Assembly (NCBI GenBank): GCA_015057325.1
Contig: SVEQ01000003.1
Span: forward strand, 224,314 to 288,313
Reading direction: 5' to 3'
DNA length: 64,000 bases
Source of the DNA: Lachnospiraceae bacterium
GTDB lineage: Bacteria; Bacillota; Clostridia; Lachnospirales; Lachnospiraceae
Shown one piece after another: positions 53,168-63,069 of the stretch. Position 1 is the first letter of the stretch. Each line of letters begins with the position of its first letter. Made by a program: the position numbers and the translations under genes. The notes under the pieces are model-generated. The model did not search any database. It was not told where the DNA came from and saw only the letters and a list, made by a program, of their open reading frames with translations.

Positions 53168-56100
53168 TTACGGTGTCGCCTCTGTTGTCGCTTCCGTAGT
53201 CGGCACCTCTGTTGCCTTCTCCGTTGTAGCCTCTGTTTTCTTCTCTGTTGTAGCCTCTGTGGTCGTAGCCTCTGTTGTAACTACATCGCTCTGTACCCAT
53301 ACCCTGATAATATATACCATATCAGGCGCATCAACAGGTGAAAGTTCTATCTTATACTCTTCTGCTTCACCGCTTATGTTTGAAGGTGCCTTAAATGTAA
53401 AGCCTATGGTTGTTATGTTTGAAAGTGTTGTAGGATCTTCATCTCCCGCCTCACCAAACATCTTATATGCGTGAGCAGTATACCCACCTGTCGAGCCTGC
53501 AATCTTGATAACAGTCGACAGACTCTCACCCGGTTTACAAGTAACTAATGCCACTCCATCCTTCACTTGGGTCGTCGAACCGTTAGACCTCATAATATCA
53601 ACCGTCATGGTATTATCGTTAAATCTTAATGTTCCGCCCTTCTCAAGTCCTAAAAACTGCTGCGTTATCGGTCTTGACTTGATCTTTTCGCCCCATGCGA
53701 TATCACATACAACACCCGATATAGTCCAGCTTGCGTTCATGCTCTCAAGCGTCTTATTGAGAAGATCAACCTCATCCGTCTCCGTCATATTGCTGACCGC
53801 TGTATTAGTATTGTCGGTAGTCTGCAAATTATCCGTATTTGCAGCATCTGTTGTAGTAGTTGTATCAGCGGTATTTGTTGTGGTACTTGCATCAGTACTA
53901 TCTGTAGTATCGGTTGTATCCTGACTCTTCACCGCTTCGTCAGATATCACATTGATATCCCGAGTGGTCACCTTCTTACCGTTATACGGTATTATGTCAA
54001 CCGACATTAGTGACAGATCCTTATCAAGCTCGTGTATGAAGAATTTCACTGTAGCATCCTTATTAGCCTCAAACTTCTTATCATCACCCTGGATATACGG
54101 TGTTGCATCCACAAAGGTTCTTGTCATCTTCACACCCTTGTAATCAGTATAATTAAATGACATCTGAACCTTCGACTCTGTTCCGCTGTCAAGCACATTG
54201 GAAGCTTCAGCCGTACTAAATGTTACCGCCACAGGTGCAACACTGTCATCACCATAACACTTGTCATTGGTCGTCTTATACTTAGTAATTTTATCTGTAA
54301 GTGCATAAGACTTATCAAAAGAAGAATAGCTTCTCTTAGAACGTTCAACCGTCTCATACATGGCAGTCTCGTTATTAAGTTCCTCTTTATCCACGTGATA
54401 TACAATTCCTGCCGCAGCATCCACATTACCCTTGATGTTACCATAGCCAGCTATTGAATATCCTGTTATCTCCGATACATAAGGCACGTCGAAGTTAATC
54501 TCCGCGAACAGTCCCTCCGATATTGAACTGTAACCAAGATCCGTAAGATATACATAAGGTGACCGGTATTCCATTCTTCCACCGTCTATGGTTGACTTGT
54601 AGTGGAATGCCACCGCAACATCGGAATCCTCACTAATCAAAAGCTGCTCCTCTGTATTAGCTCCAAAGGATAGTGCAATTGTCTCCTCGGTCTTGTCTAT
54701 ATAAGGATTGCTTACTGCCGGGTCGACTCTTAAGGTTATTACCGCTGAAGGTTGTGCAGTAAATAAATAAGTAAATGTATTAATGACCACATCATCCCTC
54801 ACATGCTGTACAATCGCATGGTCGAACAATATCCTTGAATTAGAGCATTGTATTCCAAGGGTAGATGCACTTACGAAATCCTTTACACTAAGTCCAAGAC
54901 TATAGAATACCGCATCATTCGTTCCGCTGTTTGCAGGCTGTAATACATCAGTCTTTTGCATGTACTGTGAAAATGGTACCCCATACTGGAAGAACATATT
55001 GACCGAGCTGCTTGCAATATTCTTCGTTGATTGTGCCGGATAAACGTATACATTGATTTTGTCATCAGCAGAATCCGGCATACGGCTTACAGGCGTTGCC
55101 CAGCCCTCTGCAGTCCATGTTATTTTATTCTCATTGAACTTAATTTCCTTAGAAGCAGACGGTGTTCCTATGTTCACATTGACTGTTACCGTCTCACCGT
55201 CACTGGCGCATAAGCTCTTAGTCTTCATTGTCCTTACATATTCCTCGTTGCCGTTAAGCTGCAAGCCGCCGTCTTCTTCTATCTCTGAAATACATACCCT
55301 TCCTATGTTCCATGTAGCAGGATATCCGTTCCTTGACTGAGCTGTAAAAACTATGCTCTGGATTGAGCTTACATCAGCAAGCGGTGGCATAATGAAACGG
55401 TCTGTGGTATTTGGTCTGAACATCCACTCCGGATCGGATATTGTCTTCATCTGCGAAGACGCCACCTTAACATCATCCGGATCAGTCGGTGCATCATACG
55501 ACTTCGCCGTTTTGTTCATATACGACGCAAGTCTTGACACCACATCAAATTCCTGTTTCTCTACCTTGTTTGTGGCAGCACTCATATAATATACCGTTGC
55601 CATCACCGAACCCTCTAACTGGTAATAATCGTTGTTCCATGGAAGGTTGGTAAACTCACACAAAAGGTTATATACTCTCTTCTTGTCAGTTACCTTGCAG
55701 AGCTTAGATATCTCGCCGGCTGTTCTTGCCTTCTGTCCACGAAGACTGGCACTTTCACTCTCGTCACGGTAATCAATATCTATCCATCCCACCTGTCCGA
55801 TAACATACATCATAGCCGCTCCGCCGTTAGTCTGCTGTGTAACTGTAATCGTGTCAATATTCAATTTGTCGAAAGGCTCCGCATCCGAAGATATATCTTC
55901 AGGTATGATGCGTACTCCGGTAACATCACCGTAATCACGATTGACCGCTATGGTGAATACCTCCGTTGCTCCCGAACGGAATCCGTCAGAACTTATCTGC
56001 TGGTTAGCAAGTACATAAGCACTGTTACCGTTCTTAAATATTAGCTGGAAGTAGAAATAGTTCTTAGAACCCGAATCACCGTTACCCATATCAAAATCAG

Positions 56101-59100
56101 GATCCTCTGCCACCTTGACCGATACATCATAAGTAACCTTCTTCTTTGCAAAGCCCCAGTCTACTCCTGTCTGATCATATGTCATACGATAGCGAACCGA
56201 AGCATAGTCCGTATCTCTCACATCATTGACAGTACGTGTATTGAATGAGAAGTTGATTGTCTGACCACCTGTAAACATTTGATTAGACATAGTTCTGGAC
56301 TTCTTTGAAGATTTGTCACGCTCAACTTCCACATATACAGGATTACCATCATCATCATAGACAGGATTACCGTCATCATCATACTTCTGTTCTTTGTCCT
56401 TCTCCACCTGACTGCCGTCATCAGCTATTTCATTGCCGTCGCCATCCTCAACATAGGCATCCAGGCCCTTAAGGCTGAAGATTGGCGCTATTGTCATCTG
56501 GCGTTCTACCCAGTAATTAGTATCATTTTCATCTCTTATATACGCCCTTCTTAACTGCACATTGTCGACTAACGAAATAATCAGGTTATCCATCACCCAT
56601 TCGTCATCTCCAAGCAGGGATATGTCCACACCGTTAAATGTTTTCAAATCCGGTGCTTCTATAAGAAATGATATATCACCACCGTCTCCAAGACCTGCGG
56701 CCTCTATGTAATTGGCTCCCGTCTTGGTAGGCCATGAGCCGAGGAAGTCATTGGCTCCCTGCTTAACCCTGTAGGATATTGTGGTCGCCTGAGCGCCATC
56801 CTGCTTCTCATAATGGAACATGAGAGAAATATCGTCCTTGGTTCCTGCCCTTGACAATTCACTTGTCTTAAGCGTAACCATATATCTGTCCCTACCAAAT
56901 ACTGAAGCAACAAGAGGCGAACCACTCTTATAGGCAACTAACTTAATGGTATCATTACCATTTGCCTTCACAAGTCTTCCCTTGGTATCGGTAGTTGTGT
57001 AGTACTGGAAAGGCTCTGCACTCTCGAACACATATTGTAACGTCGCACCTGTAAGTGCCTGTCCTCTTGAATCCGTACCACCTGAAACATATGGCATGCA
57101 TCCGCCCTTATACATCGATACTCCGGCAAGGCTTATATCATCTGATGCCGTGGCAGTAACTGCCGTATTCATCTTATTTGTTGCACCTTTTATATTAATT
57201 CCTTTTTCACTTATCTTGCTCCTTGCAGTATTACCCAAATATATCTTTGGCGAAGCAGCAAGGCTTGCAAATTCCGGGAATATGCCCTGCATCGCCACTG
57301 TATCGCCACGACCCGCAAAGCCAAGTATTGTGTCATCTGCACATGTCTTCGATGCAGCCATATAACTGCTAAGTATAAATGGCATCGTGACTTTTCTGGT
57401 CCAACCATGTGTATCCTTATACTGCATTTCTATAGCGATATCCTCAACGATGCCGTTATCGCCTGAAAGCTTTGTTCCATCTGAATTAGTAAATGCTTCA
57501 ATACCTGCATTTAACTGATCTGCCATGTCCATTCTTATGGAATAGAGTGAAGAATCAGCAGCAAAACTCCTCTTGACCTCGTTCTTGGCATAGTTTACGA
57601 TATCACAATAGTTACTGTCATCAGCTCCGCCAATGGTTATGATGGTATCAACTCCTGACGTGGAAAATGTAAGAGTTCCTCCTCCTCTCTTCTTCACATC
57701 TGCGATCATATAACCCTCAAAATCAAGGAATTTCTGCCCTGAAACAAGACCGTACTCCTCATAACTCTTATACTTATTGACCTTATAAATGGAAAGTCCC
57801 TGTATCGTCCAACTGCCCTTATAAGATGTCTTTGTACTTGTTCCTATTATGCCTTTGTCATTAACCTTGACATCCTTCTTGTGAGAGAGAACAGACTCCG
57901 ATACCAAATTGCCGGCATAGAAACTCTCGTCCTTCTCTACATCTGAGTAACTGTCCTGATCTGTCAACTTATCCTTTGAAACAAAGCAATCTGTATTGAT
58001 ATCGTAATACACGTTCTTCACAGTGTGATATACTGTTCCAAAATCCGGATCATATACAAACTTGCCGTTAGCATCCTCCTTAAAAGTACGCGTATATACA
58101 TCAAAGTAATAGTTGACACCTTCCTTATATTCAGGTTTGGGTTTCTTTCTGTATCTTACCTGCTCTGTTAATACACTCTTATTTACAAATTCTTTGGAAT
58201 TAAAATCAAAGTATCGATTTTGAAATGATTTTTTGAATGTATAATCTGTTTTTGAATAATAACAACCTTCTCCCGTAAAAATACTTTTATCTGGTCGATA
58301 AAAGGTTTTTGTATCCATATTATAGTTATAAATAACATCTTCTACAGGATTTGTGTCCAGAGTTGTACCATTATTCTTCCATGCAGTATATTGTTTTTTT
58401 GTTATAAATTCATATTTCTCCGGATAAAAATATAATAGTGTACTGCCACCCTTTTCTTGGTCACATGTATCAATATAATAGGTCTCTAACTCGGAATCAT
58501 ATTGAAATTTACCATTCCTGTCATTAATGAAATCCTGATTGAAATCATCATAGCGATAATTTTTTTGTAATTCATCCTGAACAATCTTCTTATAATCCTC
58601 GCCATCAATAAATTTGCGGGATTTTATATCATAATATACATTTTTTTCTGTGTGATATACCGTTTCTTCTTCGGGATCATATACAAATTTACCATTAGCA
58701 TCTTCTTTGAATATACGATTATACACATCATAATAATAATTAGTATTTTTCTTAAATTGTGGTTTATAATCACTATATCTTTTCTGAGAATAATGAATAA
58801 AATTATCCTCATCCACAAAGGCTTTTGTATTGAAATCAAAGTATTTATATGTTATTCTCCAACCATGCCATTCTCTTTCCCAAAATGTTTGCTCGTATTC
58901 TGAATAGGTATAATCACCGGAATCACCATAAAATGTTACAGTATTTTCATCAAAAGAATACTCTTCATAGTTCTCTGGTGTAGTATTAGGCTCTACACCG
59001 TCATTCTTCCATTCAGAATATTGCTTCTTTGTAATAAACTCATATTTCTCCGGATAAAAGTATAGGTTTGGCGAATTATACTCATAATACGTCTCTAACT

Positions 59101-60247
59101 CGGAATCATATTTGAATAAGCCATTGTTATCTTCAATAAAGTCCTGATTGAAATCATCATATTTGTACTTTACATCCGGATTCTTGGTATTCACCTTTTC
59201 TGTTCCGTTCACATCACTTGTATTTGCCGAAAATCTAAGTGTAGTATCCTTAGGTATAACCTTGACGGCACCCTCTGTACCCTCATCAGTCTTAATGACG
59301 CCATTAGTATCACTTACCTCTATTTTTCTGACAACATTTCCACAACCATCTGCAATCTGCTTGTTATTCATGACAAACTGCGTGTTGGAATCATCATCCG
59401 CCACTACGTCATCATTATCTATATCATAATTACTGCTAAAATCTTCATTATCATTATCTACACTGCTATTTGTAGTCTTACTTCCATTGGAAAGATATAC
59501 CTCTACCTTCACAATGGACGCAATAGTCGACTCTGTCTTGAATATATAGTCCTGTACCGTCCAAGAATCAAGAGGACTCTCCTTCTTACTATTCTCCTCA
59601 TATTGGTAGTTACCTATGTTGGTTGAACCATAAGCTTTGTCAAGATTATCCCCCGCCTTGTATCTCAATATGGAATCACTTCTGGCGCCACCATCTACAT
59701 TAGGGAATACGAACTGCGACTTTGTGGCTCCCGATGTATCCTTATAACGTACCACAAAATAGAGCACTGCATCTCCTGCACTCTCCCCTGTGGCAATAGT
59801 AATGCAATATGTATTAGACATGGCATTTGTTACTATGCCGTTATTCCATTCGCTCAAACCCTTGTAGGCTTCATATGCAGGAACATCTGTGTTCGGGGTC
59901 ACGGAATAATTAGGCAGAAGTGAATCGGCATCTGTAGCCATTTCAGAATCGGCTGTCTGTTCGGTTGCTGCTTCCGTTGCCTGATCGTTTGATGCCCCCA
60001 TCGACGCATCAGTTACCGGCTCAGTTGATGAATCGGTTACCGCTTCTGTTGTTTGATTTTCGAAGTCATCGGATTCTGTAGTTACAGTTGTAAGCGGTCC
60101 ATCGTTACTAATACTATTGTTAGGATCAGCAATTTCAAACGCCTTTGCATCAAGTCCCGGAACACACGATAACAACAGGGAAAGTGCAAGAATCCCCGCA
60201 AATCCTCTTTTCCATATTCTTTTGTGAATGATATGTAATTTTTTCAT
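53168..60247 (-). CDS. giant secreted repeat protein, 2359 residues
   Basis: The protein begins with a Sec signal (KRGFAGILALSLLLSCVPG, cleavage after AKA likely) and a Thr/Glu-rich linker. Residues about 359-560 and 561-765 are a tandem duplication of a Tyr/Phe/Asp-rich module; shared landmarks are YDDFNQDF, LYFYPEKYEFITKKQY, DVYNRIFKEDANGKFVYDP (TRTFKEDANGKFVYDP in copy two) and VYYDI. The rest (about 790-2320) is beta-rich, with recurring sandwich-like modules and a YDDDGNPVYDDDGNPVY linker. The C-terminus is a TTEATTE-type tail without LPXTG motif or membrane helix, so surface retention is unclear. The ATG at 60247 is preferred to one 15 bases upstream, which lacks a binding site. Confidence 0.88.
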   Translation of the reverse strand: MKKLHIIHKRIWKRGFAGILALSLLLSCVPGLDAKAFEIADPNNSISNDGPLTTVTTESDDFENQTTEAVTDSSTEPVTDASMGASNDQATEAATEQTADSEMATDADSLLPNYSVTPNTDVPAYEAYKGLSEWNNGIVTNAMSNTYCITIATGESAGDAVLYFVVRYKDTSGATKSQFVFPNVDGGARSDSILRYKAGDNLDKAYGSTNIGNYQYEENSKKESPLDSWTVQDYIFKTESTIASIVKVEVYLSNGSKTTNSSVDNDNEDFSSNYDIDNDDVVADDDSNTQFVMNNKQIADGCGNVVRKIEVSDTNGVIKTDEGTEGAVKVIPKDTTLRFSANTSDVNGTEKVNTKNPDVKYKYDDFNQDFIEDNNGLFKYDSELETYYEYNSPNLYFYPEKYEFITKKQYSEWKNDGVEPNTTPENYEEYSFDENTVTFYGDSGDYTYSEYEQTFWEREWHGWRITYKYFDFNTKAFVDEDNFIHYSQKRYSDYKPQFKKNTNYYYDVYNRIFKEDANGKFVYDPEEETVYHTEKNVYYDIKSRKFIDGEDYKKIVQDELQKNYRYDDFNQDFINDRNGKFQYDSELETYYIDTCDQEKGGSTLLYFYPEKYEFITKKQYTAWKNNGTTLDTNPVEDVIYNYNMDTKTFYRPDKSIFTGEGCYYSKTDYTFKKSFQNRYFDFNSKEFVNKSVLTEQVRYRKKPKPEYKEGVNYYFDVYTRTFKEDANGKFVYDPDFGTVYHTVKNVYYDINTDCFVSKDKLTDQDSYSDVEKDESFYAGNLVSESVLSHKKDVKVNDKGIIGTSTKTSYKGSWTIQGLSIYKVNKYKSYEEYGLVSGQKFLDFEGYMIADVKKRGGGTLTFSTSGVDTIITIGGADDSNYCDIVNYAKNEVKRSFAADSSLYSIRMDMADQLNAGIEAFTNSDGTKLSGDNGIVEDIAIEMQYKDTHGWTRKVTMPFILSSYMAASKTCADDTILGFAGRGDTVAMQGIFPEFASLAASPKIYLGNTARSKISEKGINIKGATNKMNTAVTATASDDISLAGVSMYKGGCMPYVSGGTDSRGQALTGATLQYVFESAEPFQYYTTTDTKGRLVKANGNDTIKLVAYKSGSPLVASVFGRDRYMVTLKTSELSRAGTKDDISLMFHYEKQDGAQATTISYRVKQGANDFLGSWPTKTGANYIEAAGLGDGGDISFLIEAPDLKTFNGVDISLLGDDEWVMDNLIISLVDNVQLRRAYIRDENDTNYWVERQMTIAPIFSLKGLDAYVEDGDGNEIADDGSQVEKDKEQKYDDDGNPVYDDDGNPVYVEVERDKSSKKSRTMSNQMFTGGQTINFSFNTRTVNDVRDTDYASVRYRMTYDQTGVDWGFAKKKVTYDVSVKVAEDPDFDMGNGDSGSKNYFYFQLIFKNGNSAYVLANQQISSDGFRSGATEVFTIAVNRDYGDVTGVRIIPEDISSDAEPFDKLNIDTITVTQQTNGGAAMMYVIGQVGWIDIDYRDESESASLRGQKARTAGEISKLCKVTDKKRVYNLLCEFTNLPWNNDYYQLEGSVMATVYYMSAATNKVEKQEFDVVSRLASYMNKTAKSYDAPTDPDDVKVASSQMKTISDPEWMFRPNTTDRFIMPPLADVSSIQSIVFTAQSRNGYPATWNIGRVCISEIEEDGGLQLNGNEEYVRTMKTKSLCASDGETVTVNVNIGTPSASKEIKFNENKITWTAEGWATPVSRMPDSADDKINVYVYPAQSTKNIASSSVNMFFQYGVPFSQYMQKTDVLQPANSGTNDAVFYSLGLSVKDFVSASTLGIQCSNSRILFDHAIVQHVRDDVVINTFTYLFTAQPSAVITLRVDPAVSNPYIDKTEETIALSFGANTEEQLLISEDSDVAVAFHYKSTIDGGRMEYRSPYVYLTDLGYSSISEGLFAEINFDVPYVSEITGYSIAGYGNIKGNVDAAAGIVYHVDKEELNNETAMYETVERSKRSYSSFDKSYALTDKITKYKTTNDKCYGDDSVAPVAVTFSTAEASNVLDSGTESKVQMSFNYTDYKGVKMTRTFVDATPYIQGDDKKFEANKDATVKFFIHELDKDLSLMSVDIIPYNGKKVTTRDINVISDEAVKSQDTTDTTDSTDASTTTNTADTTTTTDAANTDNLQTTDNTNTAVSNMTETDEVDLLNKTLESMNASWTISGVVCDIAWGEKIKSRPITQQFLGLEKGGTLRFNDNTMTVDIMRSNGSTTQVKDGVALVTCKPGESLSTVIKIAGSTGGYTAHAYKMFGEAGDEDPTTLSNITTIGFTFKAPSNISGEAEEYKIELSPVDAPDMVYIIRVWVQSDVVTTEATTTEATTEKKTEATTEKATEVPTTEATTEATP
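57950..59170 (-). repeat. tandem duplication of about 610 bp in the giant gene
   Basis: Two consecutive coding units of about 610 bp (roughly 59170-58563 and 58562-57950) encode the same order of motifs: YDDFNQDF, FKYDSELETYY or FQYDSELETYY, FYPEKYEFITKKQY, FKEDANGKFVYDP and VYYDI. The copies differ in their middle parts, so the event is not recent. Confidence 0.8.
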
Positions 60248-60308
60248 GCTCTCATTCCCCATTTCATATACGTGTATCTATATTCTGTCATAGTTACACT
60301 TATTTTTA

Positions 60309-62552
60309 TCAATAATCCGGCTCTACCACATCCACAAGCCTTATGGCATCATAATACTTTCCTACACTGTTGCTAGTTATTGTTGTGTTATTGTCCCAAA
60401 ATTGAGGTTTCAGCACCCATCCGTCAAGCTCAACATTCCAGTCATACTTATCATAAATATATAACCAACCACGATCGGGAATATCAAATAAACTGTGATA
60501 TACAGTTACATTACTATAATCGACATCAGTATTTGATTGACTTTCCTCCGCCGAATATGCATACCTTGCAAGGGTAGCCGTTTTGTCACATCTTATAGTT
60601 CCGCCACTATCCATATCATAGGTACCAAGTGAGCCAAATGATCCATTATATGTCTGTGGGCAAGTTATTCCAAACATCATAATATAATTATCACCTACAG
60701 TAGCCGAAAGCTTCTTACCGTCAATAGGCACTATTCCGTCAATGACTGTATAGTCCCCATCTACTATTATATTGGCGTCGTATAGCAATTTACTGTTGCT
60801 CGCCCTCTTACATGCCGCCATGATTACTCCTTCACCACGGTTCTCGATTATACTCGACTTATCTATCTGGCAGTAACTATTAGCAAACAGACCGTAATTG
60901 ATAAGTGATGAACCTCCGGAAAGCATTAAGCTTGGTTCAGTCTGTGATGACAAATTGGTAATATCCGCATCTCCCATATATATATCCGACAGACAGAACA
61001 GCCTTCCCTTAGGCATGACAACAATATTACCGCCATTCCTACAGTCAATTTTGCTTTCACTAGTATCCAGGAAGGGACTAATGCAACCTCCATCCTTGAC
61101 TATTATAGTACCGCCGTTGTTAATAATCTTACCGTTGTTGATTAGGTTGGTAGTAACTGAAAGCACACCACCTTCATTAATAATAATCTTGGCTCTCTCA
61201 GGTAGTATCAGACCGTCTGAACGCTGAATATGGTTATTCACATCCATATACTCTGCATTGCTGATTTCAAGAAGCTCTCCCTTGCCAATAATGGTAGTTC
61301 CACCCTCACCTGTCTCAGGATCACCGCCTTGTCCCACAAGAGAAGCAAAAGTATAAGGTGTACCCACATACCATGTAAAACGGCATTCCGCATTGCTAAA
61401 ACCTGGGGCATATATATTGCGACCTGTTGTAAAAGCTCTTGCTCCTATTCCATAACTGCTTGCACTCAACTCAGATCCATTACCTCCTGCTCTTCTTACA
61501 TCCATAGCAAGAAGGTAACCGCCTTTGGTCACAAGTGTGGTAGAAAAACCATTAACATCTTGAGAACTGTCGTTCTGCCATGATGGAGCGATAGCATAGT
61601 CAAGTCCATCAAGATCGGAATCATCCTCCTCATTAAGATCCGCCTTGATAACCCATGTATCACCTCTGCCGCCAGCCTCTGCAGCATAGGGCTGAAGGCA
61701 GAACTCATACTTATCACTATATATGCCATCCCCTGGCTGTGTTACTGTAATAAACGGCTCATTCTTCTCACCACCGCTTCCTTTCCACCATTTCTGAATA
61801 TAAAAATCATCCTTTCCAAGAGTGCCGTCCATAACCTCGTAGAAAGAAACATCATTAGGATCCTCTGCGGCTGATGCTCTGGAAAGCACCATGCTGGCAT
61901 CCACTCTGAATGTATTGCGATTCTTAAGCTTCGTCCTTAAATTATTACCTATCTTCTTGGCCCTAATATAAGGAACACCCATATTGCTTCCATTGGTGTA
62001 GAATACATCCCTGCCGAACACATTAGCATTATTTAATGATGTGCCCTGTTCATCCAACTTGATAAAAAAAGAATCATACTGATTATAGCAGTTATCATTG
62101 CCAATCTCGCTGCTAACCTTGGAACCATGCGACTCCTTGCTTGCTTTCACAAGCTTTTCAAAACGGCTGTCATACCATGTTTGGTCATAACCACGATATA
62201 TATGCTTCTTATCTGCATATGTTGAGATAAATCCTTTATAATTGCCACTCGTATCCATACGCACAAGCATTGAAGGATGAAATCTGTCATCATTTAACAA
62301 ATCACCTGCATTACTTTGGGTAACCTTCTCCCACTTCCAAAGTACTATTCGACCATGTGTGTCTTTAAGCACCTTCGCTGCCGAATTGACATCCTCCTCT
62401 ACTTCCTCGGTCGTCTCGTTGCTTGTTCCGCCATCTGACGTAGCAAAGACTGTTGAAGGCATTCCAAAGAGCATAGAAAAAGTCATAATTCCGCTAAGCA
62501 GATATGCACGAATTCTCCTGTATTTATTGAAATGTATTATCTTATTGTACAT
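60309..62552 (-). CDS. secreted beta-helix-like protein
   Basis: The 747-residue protein has a Sec signal (YLLSGIMTFSMLFGMPSTVFA, cut near residue 38). The first part of the mature chain (50-420) is of unknown fold and rich in Asn, Tyr and Trp. Residues about 440-640 show short repeats of hydrophobic and glycine positions, e.g. KIIINEGGVLSVTTNL, NNGKIINNGGTIIV and MLSGGSSLINYGLFA, typical of a right-handed beta-helix of the pectate lyase/adhesin type. No catalytic residues are evident. AAAGGAG precedes the ATG. It is the first gene of the operon with the giant secreted protein, 46 bases before it. Confidence 0.8.
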   Translation of the reverse strand: MYNKIIHFNKYRRIRAYLLSGIMTFSMLFGMPSTVFATSDGGTSNETTEEVEEDVNSAAKVLKDTHGRIVLWKWEKVTQSNAGDLLNDDRFHPSMLVRMDTSGNYKGFISTYADKKHIYRGYDQTWYDSRFEKLVKASKESHGSKVSSEIGNDNCYNQYDSFFIKLDEQGTSLNNANVFGRDVFYTNGSNMGVPYIRAKKIGNNLRTKLKNRNTFRVDASMVLSRASAAEDPNDVSFYEVMDGTLGKDDFYIQKWWKGSGGEKNEPFITVTQPGDGIYSDKYEFCLQPYAAEAGGRGDTWVIKADLNEEDDSDLDGLDYAIAPSWQNDSSQDVNGFSTTLVTKGGYLLAMDVRRAGGNGSELSASSYGIGARAFTTGRNIYAPGFSNAECRFTWYVGTPYTFASLVGQGGDPETGEGGTTIIGKGELLEISNAEYMDVNNHIQRSDGLILPERAKIIINEGGVLSVTTNLINNGKIINNGGTIIVKDGGCISPFLDTSESKIDCRNGGNIVVMPKGRLFCLSDIYMGDADITNLSSQTEPSLMLSGGSSLINYGLFANSYCQIDKSSIIENRGEGVIMAACKRASNSKLLYDANIIVDGDYTVIDGIVPIDGKKLSATVGDNYIMMFGITCPQTYNGSFGSLGTYDMDSGGTIRCDKTATLARYAYSAEESQSNTDVDYSNVTVYHSLFDIPDRGWLYIYDKYDWNVELDGWVLKPQFWDNNTTITSNSVGKYYDAIRLVDVVEPDY

Positions 62553-62623
62553 TGTGGGTAGCTCCTTTCATGGTTACTCAAAAAGCAAAGTATAAGCAAT
62601 GTATCTGAATCACTATTTTCTAG

Positions 62624-62656
62624 AATATAGCATATCAAGTGCAACAAAAGTGCAAC
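62624..62656 (-). promoter_or_regulatory. shared 33-bp element, copy A
   Basis: On the minus strand this reads GTTGCAC, a variable base, TTTGTTGC, a variable base, CTT, three variable bases, ATG, a variable base, TATATT, matching copy B at 47420-47452 at 27 of 33 positions. It contains a direct TTGCAC repeat 11 bp apart, and TTGCAC is 17 bases from TGCTAT. It lies about 72 bases upstream of the first secreted-protein gene. Confidence 0.65.
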
Positions 62657-62712
62657 CGTAAAACTATGGTCTTATCAGAAATAATCCATCAGAAAATAAT
62701 ATCATTGCTATA

Positions 62713-63012
62713 TCATCTTATATTGAGAATTCCTGCAAGTCCTGTCATTTCAAATACTTCCATAACATTCTCATTAACATTTGTCACCATCAGCTTACCG
62801 CCTTTTTTTACAAGTTTCATATAGAGATTACGTATACTTCTAAGTCCTGCCGATGATACATACTGCAGATCCTTCATATTAAGGGTAAGATTTGTGAATC
62901 TGTCAGCCATCTGCAGAAATAATGCCTCTGCATCCTTTGCTGTCTTAGTATCCAAATCGCCCGCCAGAAGAAGTTCTCCGTCATCTCCTCTATTCACTAA
63001 TTTTACGTCCAT
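62713..63012 (-). CDS. STAS-domain anti-sigma antagonist
   Basis: The 99-residue protein is a single STAS domain of the RsbV/SpoIIAA type. The phosphorylatable serine lies in YVSSAGLRSI (S53/S54), the conserved position, though the residue before is Val instead of the usual Asp. It should be phosphorylated by the RsbW-like kinase (50238) and reactivated by the SpoIIE-type phosphatase (48441). AAGGAGGAG precedes the ATG. It is separated from the operon holding those partners by a 160-base gap with copy A of the shared element, and follows the acidic-repeat gene by 57 bases. Confidence 0.9.
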   Translation of the reverse strand: MDVKLVNRGDDGELLLAGDLDTKTAKDAEALFLQMADRFTNLTLNMKDLQYVSSAGLRSIRNLYMKLVKKGGKLMVTNVNENVMEVFEMTGLAGILNIR

Positions 63013-63069
63013 AATATCTCCTCCTTATATAATCAAATCTACTTTATAATGCTATATTTAATAATCCTT

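Noticed and set aside
53168..53290. LPXTG or other cell-wall sorting signal at the end of the giant protein
   Set aside because: The tail is TTEATTE-type low complexity ending in TP; there is no LPXTG, hydrophobic stretch or basic end.
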